Below are positions 5,373-12,268 of a DNA stretch of 12,447 nucleotides, piece after piece. The stretch lies in assembly GCA_018303895.1 (NCBI GenBank), contig JAGVXJ010000078.1, positions 1 through 12,447 of the forward strand, written 5' to 3'. The notes under the pieces were generated by a model that was not told where the DNA came from, did not search any database, and saw only the letters and a program-made list of their open reading frames with translations. The translations under genes and the position numbers were made by a program. How positions within the stretch are numbered: the stretch's first letter is position 1; the number at the start of each line of letters is the position of its first letter. The stretch is from Candidatus Pacearchaeota archaeon. Its GTDB lineage: Archaea; Nanobdellota; Nanobdellia; Pacearchaeales; GW2011-AR1.

Positions 5373-6362
5373 ATGTCTCTCATACTCGGAATAGAATCAA
5401 CTGCACATACATTTGGAATTGCAGTTGTGAAAAATGGAAAAGTTTTGTCAAATGTTCGTGACATGTATACAACAGAGAGCGGAGGAATTATTCCAACTGA
5501 ATCTGCGAAGCATCATGAGAGAGTAAAAGAAGAATTATATAAAAAAGCAATTGCCGAGGGAAAAATTCAAGAAAAAGATATTGATGCAATCGCAATTTCT
5601 CAAGGCCCGGGACTTGCACCCTGTCTTCTCATCGGAATGCGATTTGCAAAAGAACTTTCTAAAAAATTAAATGTTCCAATTGTTCCAGTTAATCATTGTG
5701 TTGCACATTTAGAAATCGGAAAAATTACTGGTGCGAAAGACCCTGTTTTACTTTATACTTCTGGTGCAAACACACAAATAATTGCATACGCGTCGGGAAA
5801 ATACAGAATTTTTGGAGAAACTTTAGATTTAGGTGTTGGAAATTTTATCGACACATTTGGAAGATATGCTGGTTTGGGTTTTCCTGCAGGACAGAGGATT
5901 CAGGAATTAGCATCTAAATCAAAAAATTATATTGAACTTCCTTACAAAGTAAAAGGAATGGATATTGCACTCTCCGGAATTTTAACAAACCTGAAGCAAA
6001 AATTAGAAAGCAGAAAATATCCAATTGAGGATTTATGTTTTTCCTTGCAAGAAACTGTTTTCACGATGCTGGTTGAAACCGCAGAAAGAGCTTTGGCTCA
6101 CACTGGAAAAAAAGAATTGTTACTTGGTGGAGGAGTTGCATGCAATTCTCGTCTGCAGGAAATGTGCAAAATAATGTGTGCTGAACGCGGAGCAAAATTT
6201 TTCTGTCCAGAAAGACAATTTCTCGTCGACAATGCAGGAATGATTGCTTTTCTTGGAGAAATAGAATTTAATTCAGGAATAAAAGTTTCTGGAAAAGAAA
6301 TTGAAAAATTAGATATCAAACCTCGCGAGAGAACTGATAATGTTGAGGTTAAATGGAAATAG
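5373..6362 (+). CDS. kae1: KEOPS subunit Kae1 (tRNA t6A37 synthesis)
   Basis: The product has 329 residues, full length for archaeal Kae1/TsaD. It transfers the threonylcarbamoyl group from threonylcarbamoyl-AMP to A37 of ANN-decoding tRNAs, within the cytosolic KEOPS complex. Visible features are the ASKHA N-terminus (ILGIESTAHTFGIAVV), the ESAKHHERV segment, and the metal ligands H108 and H112 in NHCVAHLE. LGGGVACNSRL lies near 251-261, and D286 in FLVDNAGM is the third ligand. Many archaea fuse Kae1 to the kinase Bud32, but here the protein ends at the Kae1 domain, so Bud32 must be elsewhere. It has its own TATA box and is monocistronic. It ends directly against a convergent small gene. 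Confidence 0.97.
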   Translation: MSLILGIESTAHTFGIAVVKNGKVLSNVRDMYTTESGGIIPTESAKHHERVKEELYKKAIAEGKIQEKDIDAIAISQGPGLAPCLLIGMRFAKELSKKLNVPIVPVNHCVAHLEIGKITGAKDPVLLYTSGANTQIIAYASGKYRIFGETLDLGVGNFIDTFGRYAGLGFPAGQRIQELASKSKNYIELPYKVKGMDIALSGILTNLKQKLESRKYPIEDLCFSLQETVFTMLVETAERALAHTGKKELLLGGGVACNSRLQEMCKIMCAERGAKFFCPERQFLVDNAGMIAFLGEIEFNSGIKVSGKEIEKLDIKPRERTDNVEVKWK

Positions 6363-6662
6363 TTAATGGATTCTATAATATCTATCGATTATTTCATAAA
6401 TTTTTTCTCGGTTGTCAGAAACTGCTGAATTAGTAGAAGTATTAATTCCTTCTTTTTCACAAAGTCGTTTTATTTTTGGAATGTCGCCTTCGGGAAAGTT
6501 TAAAATTCTTCTGGGCAAACCTTTCGAAGCCCTTTCAAGATTATCTACATATTGTGCTAAAGAATTTCTGGTTTTATTTGTTCTTTCATATAAATCTCCC
6601 GCAATGAATAGAAATGCTAATTCACAAATAACTGCGTGATTGTTTGAAGGCTCTGTTCTCAT
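6363..6662 (-). CDS. Small unknown protein (99 aa)
   Basis: No family is recognised. The product is soluble and mainly helical in appearance, with a hydrophobic segment near residues 11-22 (ICELAFLFIAGD). A basic LPRRILNF lies in the middle and a tyrosine-rich end (REKIYEIIDRYYRIH) closes it. The ATG at 6662 is preceded on the minus strand by GGTGAT (6678-6673), complementary to the archaeal 16S rRNA 3' end, and a TATA-like box at 6704-6713. These support a real gene. Its stop abuts the kae1 stop with no spacing. It is divergent from the primase gene and shares its promoter region. Confidence 0.65.
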   Translation of the reverse strand: MRTEPSNNHAVICELAFLFIAGDLYERTNKTRNSLAQYVDNLERASKGLPRRILNFPEGDIPKIKRLCEKEGINTSTNSAVSDNREKIYEIIDRYYRIH

Positions 6663-6703
6663 AAGAAATTAAATCACCACAAGTATAAAAAGATTATTGA
6701 TAA

Positions 6704-6713
6704 CTTTTATATA
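6704..6713. promoter_or_regulatory. Shared divergent TATA region
   Basis: CTTTTATATA reads as a TATA-like box on both strands. On the plus strand it is about 31 nt before the primase ATG (6740). On the minus strand it could start transcripts near 6680, just before the GGTGAT ribosome-binding site of the small gene. Confidence 0.5.
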
Positions 6714-6739
6714 CAACTTATCCTTGATTATTAAAAGAG

Positions 6740-7408
6740 ATGAAAAATGAATTCCGACCGGCGTCTTTGGAAGAAAGAAAAAAATTTTATAAAAATTTTT
6801 CTGTTGAAAGGGTAGAAGAATGGTTCAGAAAAAACCACCTAGCACTTCCGCAAATTTGTGCACTTGACCCAGGAACAGATACTAGAATTATTCTAAATAA
6901 AAAACTCAAGGGAAATTTAATGTATTTCCCGTTCAATGAACTCAAAGAAAAAATAAGCGAGTATCTTCCCGAGGACGTTTATTATGATAGAAATGTTTAC
7001 AAGAATCCCGAGGAAGAATTGAAAAAATTGAAGTTTATAAATTATGTAAAACAAGAATTGGTTTTCGATTTAGATACAGATAATATTGAATGTAAATGTA
7101 AAGATAAGAATAAGATTTGCAAAGAATGCATAAAAAAACTTTTGATGATTGCTCTTGAAATGAAAGGGGATTTAGAAAAATATTTTGACAAAATTGTGCT
7201 AGTTTATTCTGGGCGGGGGTTTCATCTTCATGTTCTGGATAAAAAGGCATTCAATCTGAACAATAAAAGAAGAAGAGAAATAACAAAAAAATTTTCCAAT
7301 TATCCCATAGATCCTTGGGTCTCACGTGGTTACATTGACCTTATACGAATGCCCTATTCTTTGAATGGATTAGTTAACAAAAAAGTAATCCCCCTCGAGA
7401 AAAAATAG
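6740..7408 (+). CDS. priS: DNA primase small (catalytic) subunit, compact form
   Basis: PriS makes RNA primers for replication, normally as a heterodimer with PriL. The product has 222 residues, much shorter than usual archaeal PriS (about 330-360). It keeps the core: the catalytic acidic motif ELVFDLDTD (D110, D112), a cysteine cluster C118, C120, C127 and C130 (CKC...CKEC) probably binding zinc, and the nucleotide-binding SGRGFHLHV (157-165). YIDLIRMPYSLNG (198-210) matches the 'LIRLPGSLHG' motif. It ends only 12 residues after that motif, so the usual C-terminal region is absent. The stop is clean and a convergent gene begins 3 nt later, so no frameshift is apparent. PriL is not in the window. 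Confidence 0.9.
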   Translation: MKNEFRPASLEERKKFYKNFSVERVEEWFRKNHLALPQICALDPGTDTRIILNKKLKGNLMYFPFNELKEKISEYLPEDVYYDRNVYKNPEEELKKLKFINYVKQELVFDLDTDNIECKCKDKNKICKECIKKLLMIALEMKGDLEKYFDKIVLVYSGRGFHLHVLDKKAFNLNNKRRREITKKFSNYPIDPWVSRGYIDLIRMPYSLNGLVNKKVIPLEKK

Positions 7409-7410
7409 AA

Positions 7411-7479
7411 TCAAGCCCTCTTTTTTTTCTTTGAGTAGTACTTTTTTTTCTTAACAGCTTTCTTTTTCTTTGCTGGCAT
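7411..7479 (-). CDS. Lysine-rich micropeptide (22 aa)
   Basis: The sequence is MPAKKKKAVK, then KKKYYSKKKKRA: 12 lysines in 22 residues with a central YYS. Evidence for a real gene is the AGGTG ribosome-binding site (7488-7484) 4 nt before the ATG and an upstream TATA-like AATATAAATA (7522-7513). The codon composition is not just an A tract. It is convergent with priS, whose stop is 2 nt away. Such a peptide would bind nucleic acids strongly; chromatin or ribosome association is a guess. The A-rich coding strand could also arise by chance in an AT-rich genome. Confidence 0.5.
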   Translation of the reverse strand: MPAKKKKAVKKKKYYSKKKKRA

Positions 7480-7586
7480 GTTGCACCTCTTGATATATTA
7501 ATAGCTATATTGTATTTATATTTTTCTTTTTTGGAAAAAATTGAAAGGTTGTTATAAAATTCTTGATAATAAAATAATTGAAAAGG

Positions 7587-7594
7587 TTTAAAAA
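7587..7594 (+). promoter_or_regulatory. TATA box of the ribosomal protein cluster
   Basis: TTTAAAAA sits inside the palindrome GGTTTAAAAACC. It lies 96 nt before the L7Ae ATG, so transcription should start near 7615 and leave a leader of about 70 nt. Confidence 0.6.
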
Positions 7595-7613
7595 CCAGTT
7601 TTTTTTATTGTTA

Positions 7614-7667
7614 TTATCCGATGAACGATTAATCGCGAGGATTTATTTTCTCGTGAGTTCCGGACAA
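7614..7667 (+). promoter_or_regulatory. L7Ae leader with kink-turn-like fold
   Basis: An outer stem pairs TTATCCG (7614-7620) with CGGACAA (7661-7667), with one mismatch. An inner stem pairs ACGA (7625-7628) with TCGT (7651-7654). Both sides of the junction carry GA next to the inner stem (7623-7624 and 7655-7656), as needed for the tandem sheared G-A pairs of a kink-turn. The loop sides are 2 and 4 nt longer instead of the canonical 3 and 0, so the match is imperfect. Archaeal L7Ae is known to bind kink-turns in its own mRNA leader and repress itself. Confidence 0.4.
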
Positions 7668-7686
7668 TTAAACTATTAACGAAAAA

Positions 7687-7992
7687 ATGGACATATACAG
7701 CGTACTCGAAAAAGTGAAGAAAACCGGAAAGATTGAAAAGGGAACTAACGAAGTTACCAAAGCTATAGAAAGAGGAACGGCAAAATTTGTGGTTTATGCA
7801 AGTGATGTAGAACCAAAAGAAATTGTCGCACATCTTCCCTTGCTTTGTAAAGAGAAAGGAATTCATTGCAAAGAAGTTGAAAGCAAACAAAAGCTTGGTG
7901 TTTCTATAGGACTTCCAGTTGCTACTTCATCAGTTGCGGTTATCAACGAAGGCGAAGCAAAATCCGAATTAGCTTCAGTTTTCAAGAAATAA
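7687..7992 (+). CDS. rpl7ae: Ribosomal protein L7Ae (eL8)
   Basis: The product has 101 residues, slightly shorter than the usual about 120. It binds kink-turns in 23S rRNA, in box C/D and H/ACA guide RNAs, and in archaeal RNase P. The RNA-contact motif is GTNEVTKAIERGTAKFVVYA (19-38). It is followed by DVEPKEIVAHLPLLCKEKGI (40-59) and KQKLGVSIGLPVATSSVAV (67-85), the hallmark loop of the L7Ae/L30e family. It is the first gene of a cluster with S28e and L24e, the normal archaeal order. A leader of about 70 nt with a possible kink-turn suggests autoregulation. Confidence 0.97.
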   Translation: MDIYSVLEKVKKTGKIEKGTNEVTKAIERGTAKFVVYASDVEPKEIVAHLPLLCKEKGIHCKEVESKQKLGVSIGLPVATSSVAVINEGEAKSELASVFKK

Positions 7993-8017
7993 ATTTTCGC
8001 AATAGGAAATTGTAAAC

Positions 8018-8344
8018 ATGGCAAAGCAAGACAACAAAAAGCAAACGAGTGGAAGCGGACAGCAATTAACTGACCAGCAAAAGCAACAGAAGAAAGCTTC
8101 AGCTACAAGAATTGCTATGGGCGAGCCAGTTCCGGCAACGGTTGAAGAAATAATTGGACGAACAGGTTTCCGAGGAGAAATCACGCAAGTTAAATGTTTA
8201 ATTCTTGAGGGAAGAGATAAAGGAAGAAGTATGAGAAGAAATGTTAAAGGACCGATAAAAGTTGGCGATACATTAATGTTAAGGGAAACAGAAATTGAAG
8301 CAAGAAGAATTAAAAGTAAAGTTATCAAAGGAGCGTATACTTAA
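8018..8344 (+). CDS. rps28e: Ribosomal protein S28e with N-terminal extension
   Basis: The conserved domain (about 34-104) starts MGEPVPATVEEIIGRTGFRG and contains MRRNVKGPIKVGDTL and LRETEIEARRI, diagnostic of eS28 at the mRNA exit region of the 30S subunit. Ordinary S28e is about 70 residues. This protein has 33 extra N-terminal residues rich in glutamine, lysine and serine (QTSGSGQQLTDQQKQQKK), probably disordered. An internal start at the ATG of residue 34 (8117) would give the usual length but has no visible ribosome-binding site. The upstream ATG fits the 25-nt gap after L7Ae, so I keep the extended form. Confidence 0.93.
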   Translation: MAKQDNKKQTSGSGQQLTDQQKQQKKASATRIAMGEPVPATVEEIIGRTGFRGEITQVKCLILEGRDKGRSMRRNVKGPIKVGDTLMLRETEIEARRIKSKVIKGAYT

Positions 8345-8584
8345 ATGGGAACTATTGACGACATGTTTGAAGAAGTTGGAAGATTTTTTAAGGAAGATTT
8401 TCCTGAAATTAGCACCCTCAAAATAACTTCTCCAGAAAAGAAAAAAATATTGCTTGTGAGAAAAATGATAGATGGGAAAAAATATGGAAGTTATACTTCT
8501 AAAACATCAATCACTTCTAAATATGATTCAATTTTGAATGGACATGTTTTTGAATTAAATGTCGGATTCGACAAGGATTATTAA
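8345..8584 (+). CDS. Unknown 79-aa protein inside the ribosomal cluster
   Basis: The ATG follows the S28e stop with no spacing, and the L24e ATG starts one base after this stop, so the gene is cotranscribed and probably translationally coupled. The product starts with an acidic helix (IDDMFEEVGRFFKEDFPE), followed by KKILLVRKMIDGKKYGSYTS and an apparently beta-rich end. It has no cysteines and no family I recognise. Archaeal clusters usually run L7Ae-S28e-L24e directly, so this is an insertion. The perfect spacing and intact frame argue against a spurious ORF. Confidence 0.7.
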   Translation: MGTIDDMFEEVGRFFKEDFPEISTLKITSPEKKKILLVRKMIDGKKYGSYTSKTSITSKYDSILNGHVFELNVGFDKDY

Positions 8585-8585
8585 A

Positions 8586-8768
8586 ATGCCAAAATGTGTT
8601 TATTGTGGGAGAGAATATAGTCTTCATCAAGGTTTGACTTTAGTTGCAAATAATGGAACAATAAATTATTTGTGTTCGTCGAAATGCCGAAAGAACATGA
8701 AAATGAAAAGACGAAAAGTTAGATGGGTTCATAAGGAAGAAATAAAAAGAACTGAAGAAAAAAAGTAA
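8586..8768 (+). CDS. rpl24e: Ribosomal protein L24e (eL24)
   Basis: The product has 60 residues from the ATG at 8586, one base after the preceding stop. A start 27 nt upstream at 8559 would overlap the previous gene and add non-conserved residues (MSDSTRIIK). The zinc finger CVYCGREY ... CSSKCRKNM supplies four cysteines (CxxC and CxxxC). It is followed by the basic MKRRKVRWVHKE typical of L24e on the 50S subunit. It is the last gene of the cluster; the ndk gene often found next in archaea is absent. Confidence 0.97.
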   Translation: MPKCVYCGREYSLHQGLTLVANNGTINYLCSSKCRKNMKMKRRKVRWVHKEEIKRTEEKK

Positions 8769-8832
8769 TTCTGGAAAAGTTAGATAACTTAATTATCACA
8801 AACATTAAAAACGATTTTTGACAATTTTTCTA

Positions 8833-9423
8833 ATGAAAGAGTATACAATTTACACCGACTTGCACATTGGCGGGCAATGGGAAATAAATCCGTTTATAAA
8901 AAAATCCGACGGTAAAGAAATTAAATTTTCAAAGAACACTATTTTTTTAGGAGATAATTTTGATTTAAGAAATGCTTTACATAAAGATTTGAAAAAACTT
9001 GGAAAATTAAGGAAGAATATTGCTGAAAAAGTTTTTGATGCTGGGGGGGTTTTTATCGATGGGAATCATGAAGTTTTTCCATTGAAAAAAGAAGATTCAT
9101 TTATTGTTAGAGATGAGATTTTATTTATTCACGGCGACATTATCGAGTGGGGATTCAAAAAAGCACACAGATATAGAAGAAAAAATTATCATGGGAAGAG
9201 TAAAATTTATTGGGAAGCATTGTATTTATTTAGAGATTTATGTGAGGGTAATAAAAACAAGCTTACAAAAAAACAAATTGATTTAGCAGTTAGATTAGCA
9301 AAAGATTTTGGATGCAAAAAAATTGTCATGGGACATTTTCATCCAAAAAGAACACTTTTGATAAACAAAAATGGAATCCAAATTATAGTATTTCCAAGAG
9401 GAATGACAAAAATTGTGATGTAA
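8833..9423 (+). CDS. Calcineurin-like metallophosphoesterase
   Basis: The product has 196 residues from the ATG at 8833. A TATA-like ATTAAAAAC (8804-8812) is centred 25 nt upstream, favouring this start over the in-frame TTG at 8818. All metal-binding motifs are present in order: DLH (D9, H11), GDNFD (D41), GNHE (N78, H79), IHGD (H100) and GHFH (H168, H170). The length and the GDIIEWG insert fit small UDP-diacylglucosamine hydrolase-like or YfcE/MJ0936-like members. The substrate is unknown; an archaeon would not have lipid A. It is monocistronic. Confidence 0.92.
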   Translation: MKEYTIYTDLHIGGQWEINPFIKKSDGKEIKFSKNTIFLGDNFDLRNALHKDLKKLGKLRKNIAEKVFDAGGVFIDGNHEVFPLKKEDSFIVRDEILFIHGDIIEWGFKKAHRYRRKNYHGKSKIYWEALYLFRDLCEGNKNKLTKKQIDLAVRLAKDFGCKKIVMGHFHPKRTLLINKNGIQIIVFPRGMTKIVM

Positions 9424-9473
9424 GCTGAAATTTTTTCAAAATATGTTTTCCCGTCGATAAAAACACCAAAAAG

Positions 9474-9545
9474 GTTTATAAAGCCGAGTTCATTTTTTGA
9501 TATGGGATAATTAGATTGATATAAAGTTTTATCCAAATTTTTATA
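9474..9545 (+). promoter_or_regulatory. gyrB promoter region with two TATA candidates
   Basis: GATATAAAG (9518-9526) is centred 26 nt before the gyrB ATG and is the likely promoter. A second strong box, GTTTATAAAG (9475-9484), lies 40 nt further upstream. Its transcripts would carry GGATAA/TTATCC (9505-9510 with 9528-9533), which can form a 6-bp hairpin covering the proximal TATA. Two start sites are possible. Confidence 0.45.
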
Positions 9546-9547
9546 AA

Positions 9548-11443
9548 ATGACAGACGGAAAAAAAGATGAATACGATGCAGAGTCGATTAAAGTTCTTGA
9601 AGGATTGGAAGGCGTCAGAAAAAGACCGGCAATGTACATCGGAAGCACCGGAAAAGAAGGATTGCATCATTTAGTTTATGAGATAGTAGATAATGCTGTT
9701 GACGAGGCTTTGGCTGGCGAATGCGACACAATAAAAATTACTTTGAACAAAGATGGAAGTGTAACAGTTGAAGATAACGGACGAGGAATTCCAGTAGAAA
9801 TGCATCCGGTTTACAAAAAGTCAGCAATGGAAGTTATTGTTACAAAATTGCACGCTGGAGGAAAATTTGATAATAAGGCTTATGCTGTTTCTGGAGGACT
9901 TCATGGTGTGGGTATAAGCGTCGTTGCGGCACTTTCAAAAAAAATGACTGCTGAAGTACGAAAGAATGGCAATATTTATTCTCAGACTTACAAAATAGGT
10001 GTTCCGCAAGATTCAGTAAAGATTATAGGAAAATGTGCACAGGAAGAAAAAGGAACAACAATAACTTTTTTCCCAGATGAAGAAATTTTTTCTACAGTGA
10101 AATTTGAATTTTCAACTTTGATAAATCGTTTCAGGGAAATTGCTTTTTTGAATGCCGGATTGAAAATAATTTTCAAAGACGAGAACACGGGGAAGAAAGA
10201 AGATTTCCATTTTGAAGGTGGACTTGTTGAATTTGTTAAGTGGTTGAATAAATCAAAAGAAGCATTGCACAAACCAGTTTATTTCAAAAGAGAAATGGAA
10301 GGAATAATTATGGAAGCTGCGATTCAGTACAACGAAGGTTATCAGGAAAATATTTTTGGTTTCGTAAACACGATTAACACCGTCGAGGGCGGAACACATG
10401 TTGCTGGTTTCAGAACTGCACTGACGAGAGTAATAAATGATTACGTTAAGAAAAAAGGACTTTTGAAAGATGACAGTTTGATGGGTGAAGATACAAGAGA
10501 AGGTTTGACAGCGATAATAAGCATAAAAATTTCTCATCCACAATTTGAGGGACAGACAAAAACAAAATTAGGGAATTCAGAAGTTAAAGGAGTAGTTGAC
10601 AGCGCGGTTACGGCTGCTCTTGGGGAATTTTTTGAAGAGAATCCACCTATAGCAAAAAGAATTTGCGAGAAATCTCTCGACGCTGCGAAGGCAAGACTTG
10701 CTGCAAAAAAAGCAAAAGAATTAGTCCGAAGAAAAAATGCATTTTCACTTGGCGGACTTCCGGGAAAGTTGGCAGACTGCGCGAGCAGAAAATTTGAAGA
10801 GACAGAATTGTATTTAGTTGAGGGAGAAAGTGCTGGCGGTTCAGCGAAACAATCACGTAATAAACATAATCAGGCAATCCTTCCGTTGAAGGGAAAAATT
10901 TTGAATATTGAAAAAGCAAATATTTCAAAGGCACTTTCGAGCGAAGAAATTGCAAACATGATTACAGTTATCGGGGCAGGAGTTGGCGAGCAGTTTGATA
11001 TTGAAAAATTAAGATATAATAAAATTATAATTATGACTGATGCAGATGTCGACGGAGAACATATCAAGGTTTTGATACTTACTTTCTTTTTCAGATTTAT
11101 GCCGAAGCTGATTGAGAACGGGAATATTTTCGTTGCTCTTCCACCACTTTTCAGAATAAGAAAAAAAGAAGATTATTATGTTTACACCGAAGATGAATTG
11201 AAAAAGATGAGCGAGAAACTTGGGGCGAATACAATAGTTACACGATTCAAGGGACTTGGAGAAATGAGTTCAGATCAGTTGTGGGAAACGACGATGGACC
11301 CAAAGACAAGAAAAATAAAAAAGATTTTTATTGAAGATGCAATCGAAGCGGATGCAACATTCAGCATGCTTATGGGTGACGACGTTCAATCAAGAAAAGA
11401 ATTCATACAAGAAAATGCACGTGATGCAAATCTGGATATTTAA
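9548..11443 (+). CDS. gyrB: DNA gyrase subunit B
   Basis: The product has 631 residues, a complete GyrB of the shorter type without the insert found in enterobacteria. With GyrA it introduces negative supercoils using ATP. GHKL ATPase features are E45 and N49 in YEIVDNAVDEA, D76 in EDNGRGIP, GGLHGVG (116-122), and the QTK loop at 336-338. The TOPRIM domain has the catalytic Glu425 in LVEGESAGG and the DADVD metal site at 498-502, followed by FFFRFMPKLIENG. It ends with the usual MGDDVQSRKEFI ... LDI. Gyrase is bacterial in origin and reached some archaea by transfer. gyrA is not adjacent; a cupin follows by one base instead. Confidence 0.97.
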   Translation: MTDGKKDEYDAESIKVLEGLEGVRKRPAMYIGSTGKEGLHHLVYEIVDNAVDEALAGECDTIKITLNKDGSVTVEDNGRGIPVEMHPVYKKSAMEVIVTKLHAGGKFDNKAYAVSGGLHGVGISVVAALSKKMTAEVRKNGNIYSQTYKIGVPQDSVKIIGKCAQEEKGTTITFFPDEEIFSTVKFEFSTLINRFREIAFLNAGLKIIFKDENTGKKEDFHFEGGLVEFVKWLNKSKEALHKPVYFKREMEGIIMEAAIQYNEGYQENIFGFVNTINTVEGGTHVAGFRTALTRVINDYVKKKGLLKDDSLMGEDTREGLTAIISIKISHPQFEGQTKTKLGNSEVKGVVDSAVTAALGEFFEENPPIAKRICEKSLDAAKARLAAKKAKELVRRKNAFSLGGLPGKLADCASRKFEETELYLVEGESAGGSAKQSRNKHNQAILPLKGKILNIEKANISKALSSEEIANMITVIGAGVGEQFDIEKLRYNKIIIMTDADVDGEHIKVLILTFFFRFMPKLIENGNIFVALPPLFRIRKKEDYYVYTEDELKKMSEKLGANTIVTRFKGLGEMSSDQLWETTMDPKTRKIKKIFIEDAIEADATFSMLMGDDVQSRKEFIQENARDANLDI

Positions 11444-11444
11444 A

Positions 11445-11786
11445 ATGAAAATTCAAATAATTAAAGAAAAAGATATGAAAGAATTTGGAAATAGCGAGAC
11501 AAAAGTTAAAGATTTATTTATTTCGGATTTTCCAGATATCAGCATCACCAAAGTAGATAGAAACAGTGAAGAAAAAACTTTTGATTATGATAAAGTTAGT
11601 GATAATTTTTACTATGTTCTTGAAGGAAAAGGAACTTGTATTACAAAAGAAAAAGAATTTAAATTAGAGAAAGGGGATTTAATTGTTATTCCTAAAAAAA
11701 CTGAATATAAAAATATTGGAAACATAAAATTATTAGCAATATCAATTCCTAAATTTAATGAAGATAATCAAATTAACAAAAAATAA
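11445..11786 (+). CDS. Cupin-fold protein
   Basis: The product has 113 residues from the ATG at 11445, one base after the gyrB stop. A longer in-frame reading would run back into gyrB and is unlikely. The cupin core is FYYVLEGKGTCI (about residues 51-62), then KEFKLEKGDLIVIPKKTEYK, matching the 'GD.v.iP....h.' pattern. The usual metal-binding histidines are replaced (Y and K), so it may bind a ligand without a metal. The function is unknown. Cotranscription with gyrB is likely, but a functional link to gyrase is not implied. Confidence 0.75.
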   Translation: MKIQIIKEKDMKEFGNSETKVKDLFISDFPDISITKVDRNSEEKTFDYDKVSDNFYYVLEGKGTCITKEKEFKLEKGDLIVIPKKTEYKNIGNIKLLAISIPKFNEDNQINKK

Positions 11787-11787
11787 A

Positions 11788-12153
11788 ATGCCAAAAAAAT
11801 CAAAAATCGCGACGCCGGATTGGATTTTAGAAGGATTCGATTCGGAAGAAGAATACAATAAGAAAAAAGGAATCAAAGTTAAGAAACAAAAGAAAGGAGT
11901 TTTCAAATTGCGATTGTGCCCGAAATGTGGAAGTGATGAAGTTATAATTGTCGTCGGAAAAGAAAGAGGAAAAGAATGGGAATGTAAAAAGTGTGGATGG
12001 CGTGGAATGAATGTTAAAGAAAAAGATTTGACTGAAGAAGAATTTATGGAATATCTTGATAAAAAAAATGTTGAACTTCCGGACGAAGACGAATTAAAAA
12101 AAGATTTCAAAAAAACAATAGAATTACCCGAAGAAGATTTGGAGGAAGAATAA
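11788..12153 (+). CDS. Zinc-ribbon protein with acidic tail
   Basis: The product has 121 residues from the ATG at 11788, one base after the cupin stop; the in-frame ATG at 11758 lies inside the cupin gene. The N-terminus is basic (KKSK, then KKGIKVKKQKKG). A single zinc ribbon follows: CPKCG near 44 and CKKCGW near 64. The final 50 residues are strongly acidic (EEEFMEY, PDEDE, LPEEDLEEE). The ribbon resembles those of transcription-factor and ribosome-associated proteins. Such proteins are frequent and unannotated in DPANN genomes. An interaction with basic partners or nucleic acids is inferred. Confidence 0.8.
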   Translation: MPKKSKIATPDWILEGFDSEEEYNKKKGIKVKKQKKGVFKLRLCPKCGSDEVIIVVGKERGKEWECKKCGWRGMNVKEKDLTEEEFMEYLDKKNVELPDEDELKKDFKKTIELPEEDLEEE

Positions 12154-12155
12154 AA

Positions 12156-12224
12156 ATGGAATGGAGAAATAAATTACTAAAACTTGTTGTCGGATCTGGC
12201 ATTTATGTAAGTGTAAACTCTTGA
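12156..12224 (+). pseudogene. Gene start cut short at a composition break
   Basis: An ATG follows a GGAGG (12141-12145) at ordinary spacing, 2 nt after the zinc-ribbon stop. It encodes MEWRNKLLKLVVGSGIYVSV before a stop at residue 23. The beginning looks like a normal N-terminus, basic then hydrophobic. G+C rises from about 12,200 onward. This fits a gene interrupted by an insertion or by an assembly join, but a genuine micropeptide cannot be excluded. Confidence 0.4.
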
Positions 12225-12241
12225 CTTGCTTCAATGTCAAG
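12220..12241. repeat. Short inverted repeat CTTGAC/GTCAAG
   Basis: Two 6-bp arms (12220-12225 and 12236-12241) with a 10-nt spacer lie upstream of the small zinc-finger-like ORF. It could be an operator or an element end. Confidence 0.35.
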
Positions 12242-12268
12242 TTTGCCGTCATCAGGGTATAATGAAGT

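Noticed and set aside
7380..7440. Frameshifted continuation of priS past its stop
   Set aside because: Downstream sequence is T-rich with no primase-like residues in the other frames, and it belongs to the opposite-strand peptide gene.
8818..8832. TTG start for the metallophosphoesterase
   Set aside because: The TATA box at 8804-8812 would lie too close; the ATG at 8833 fits the 25-nt spacing.
9988..11067. Several open frames on the minus strand within gyrB
   Set aside because: They are shadows of the gyrB reading frame with no promoters or recognisable motifs.
11331..11444. Upstream extension of the cupin into gyrB
   Set aside because: The added residues are out-of-frame gyrB sequence; the ATG one base after the gyrB stop is better.
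12221..12263. Bacterial -35/-10 promoter (TTGACT ... TATAAT)
   Set aside because: The two boxes are separated by 31 nt instead of about 17, so they do not make a normal promoter.
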